DNA of 5,350 bases, taken from NCBI GenBank assembly GCA_023457235.1, contig JAEWMK010000297.1:1-5350 (forward strand), given 5' to 3'. This DNA is from Bacillota bacterium. GTDB taxonomy: Bacteria > Bacillota > Bacilli > Bacillales > Bacillaceae_J. This document shows, piece by piece, positions 4,236 to 5,350 of the stretch. Both the position numbers and the translations under genes were made by a program. Each line of letters opens with the position of its first letter. Positions within the stretch are counted from its first letter, which is position 1. The notes under the pieces are model-generated. The model was not told where the DNA came from. It saw nothing but the letters and a program-made list of their open reading frames with translations, and ran no database searches.

Positions 4236-4301
4236 TCGAATTGTTATTTATTTAGTTTCCATATATTAGTATAGGCATAGTCTACGAGAAAAAGCAATTT
4301 T
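4233..4301 (-). repeat. Direct repeat, copy 2 (tenA promoter)
   Basis: Same-orientation copy of 3227-3296. The differences lie mainly in the five bases between the hexamers (CTACG against TGGTT) and an AT-rich stretch of the leader. The two copies bracket the tenA unit with its riboswitch and terminator, about 1 kb apart. Confidence 0.85.
4268..4297 (-). promoter_or_regulatory. Promoter of tenA and its riboswitch
   Basis: On the minus strand TTGCTT (4292-4297) and TATACT (4268-4273) are separated by 18 bases, with a start near 4261, about 25 bases before the aptamer. The -35 lies about 30 bases beyond the stop of the upstream gene, and no terminator is seen between them, so read-through from that gene into the riboswitch is possible. 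Confidence 0.65.
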
Positions 4302-4327
4302 GGGGACAGAGGGTCGGGAACTCCGGC

Positions 4328-5350
4328 TTATTCTTCCTTATTCCGGCTTTCCGTCATTTGCTTCCAGACAGAGCCTTCTGCCTCTTTCCCACCCTCGATT
4401 CGTTGAAGCGCTATTTTAACTTGCATGGCCACTTCAAATTCAGGGTCATTTTCTGCCTCACGTAACGCTTCGATTGCAGTTTCATCTCCTACTTCATAGA
4501 GAAACATGGCTGCACGCCAACGCACAAGCTTATTTTTATCCTTAAGTGCTTGAACCATTGTCGGGATTGCCTTTGGATTCCCGATATCAGATAGACAGTC
4601 CCCTGCTGTCCTTCTAACTGTAACTGATGGATCATGTAGTACAACATCTTCTAGATAAGGAAGTACTTTTTCTGACTCAATCATCCCAAAATACACAACA
4701 GCAAGTCTCCGAATAGAAGATTTTTCATCTTTTAATGCCTTTTCTAAAAGTGGTATATCCTTTTCTTCAGGGTCCATTTGTTCTAACAGGGCATAACGTT
4801 TTTTCCAATCCGATACATCCAGCATTTCAGGGGTTATTTCTATTTTCGCTTTTGTTTTAAGCTGTACTTCAATCGCTTCTACTGTTGAATTTTTTGCTTG
4901 ATTAAAAATACTTTCCAAGCGCTCGTCGGGATATGCTGCTAAAAGTTCCTCTACAACCTGTTCGCCGATTTCTTCAAATGTTCCATAACGAATGCCTTGC
5001 TCCACCCATTTTCTTTCCATCACGATATTTTCTGTTGTCGCCGCCTCCACTGCGGCCTTTTTAAATTTATCCGGCATGCCAAATCGTTTTTCCTCTTGTC
5101 CATCTAACAATTTGACCTGTATCGGAATGCCTTTAAAAAATTGGACTAAAACCTTTATCTCCCCAAAAGACCCATTTGTTTTTGTAACCATTTCTTGCTT
5201 AGGTTGTTCTGTTTTTTCCCCGAATATCATTCTTACCTTGTGTAATATTGGCTGCCATTCATAACGGGGATTTCTTTCAACGGCGAGAAAATCTGCTACC
5301 TGAAAAATTGATTTAATTCCATCCACCATTAACATCTTCTTAATTTGCTC
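4328..5350 (-). CDS. Conserved virulence factor C-like protein (Nfu N-terminal + HEAT), 5' end outside window
   Basis: The frame is open to the window edge, with EQIKK before the first internal Met, so about 340 residues are visible and the N-terminus is missing. Counting from the Met at 5335, residues 1-40 (VDGIKSIFQVADFLAVERNP, then YEWQPILHKVRMIFGE) are the end of an Nfu/NifU N-terminal-type domain. A middle region (55-170) follows, then HEAT-like repeats from about 175 to 315, visible as IPLLEKALKDEKSSIRRLAV, VLPYLEDVVLHDPSVTVRRT, AIPTMVQALKDKNKLVRWRA and TAIEALREAENDPEFEVAMQ. This order matches staphylococcal CvfC and B. subtilis YpgR. Nfu_N domains occur in Fe-S scaffold proteins, but the cysteine-bearing NifU domain is not seen here, so an adaptor role is more likely than cluster transfer. 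The molecular function is unknown. The stop lies only about 30 bases from the tenA -35. Confidence 0.82.
   Translation of the reverse strand, partial: EQIKKMLMVDGIKSIFQVADFLAVERNPRYEWQPILHKVRMIFGEKTEQPKQEMVTKTNGSFGEIKVLVQFFKGIPIQVKLLDGQEEKRFGMPDKFKKAAVEAATTENIVMERKWVEQGIRYGTFEEIGEQVVEELLAAYPDERLESIFNQAKNSTVEAIEVQLKTKAKIEITPEMLDVSDWKKRYALLEQMDPEEKDIPLLEKALKDEKSSIRRLAVVYFGMIESEKVLPYLEDVVLHDPSVTVRRTAGDCLSDIGNPKAIPTMVQALKDKNKLVRWRAAMFLYEVGDETAIEALREAENDPEFEVAMQVKIALQRIEGGKEAEGSVWKQMTESRNKEE

Noticed and set aside
4992..5264. Plus-strand open frame of 90 codons
   Set aside because: It is antisense to the CvfC-like gene and has no SD.

Overview
The window looks like chromosomal DNA of a low-GC Gram-positive bacterium, most likely a Bacillaceae member (Bacillus in the broad sense). 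The grounds are strong AGGAGG-type ribosome binding sites, GTG starts, short intrinsic terminators, a THI-box (TPP) riboswitch in front of tenA, a YpgR/CvfC-type Nfu-N plus HEAT protein, and a small holin-like toxin locus of the Bacillus type. This is inference from content; no sequence search was run.

Layout. Every protein gene from 701 to the right edge is on the minus strand. Reading right to left they are: a CvfC/YpgR-like protein (partial, 5' end beyond the window), tenA with its own promoter, TPP riboswitch and terminator, a 93-aa protein of unknown function, an AlkD-superfamily DNA alkylation repair-like HEAT protein, a 94-aa protein of unknown function, and a small NAD(P)-binding (ProC/ComER-like) protein. 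Intrinsic terminators separate most of them, so this is a string of mostly single-gene transcripts rather than one operon. The tenA gene and the 93-aa gene are each preceded by a copy of the same ~70-bp promoter-bearing repeat. In the leader of the 93-aa gene, one hairpin arm is complementary to the ribosome binding site.

The left 560 bases carry two RNA-rich regions. Positions 1-210 hold a minus-strand promoter with a Fur-box-like palindrome in its spacer. It reads out of the left edge through a leader with two stable stems; the gene it serves lies outside the window. Positions 249-572 form a compact type I toxin-antitoxin locus. It has a plus-strand toxin mRNA with a sequestered ribosome binding site and its own terminator, and a convergent minus-strand antisense RNA with its own extended -10 promoter and terminator. 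The small hydrophobic toxin frame is broken: the start and SD are in one frame and the membrane-spanning segment is in another. The toxin is therefore probably dead, while the RNA architecture is intact.

How they work together: tenA (thiamine pyrimidine salvage) is controlled by TPP. The other genes show no evident common pathway. The most unusual material is the decayed toxin locus, the Fur-type promoter with its structured leader, the duplicated promoter, and the SD-mimic hairpin.
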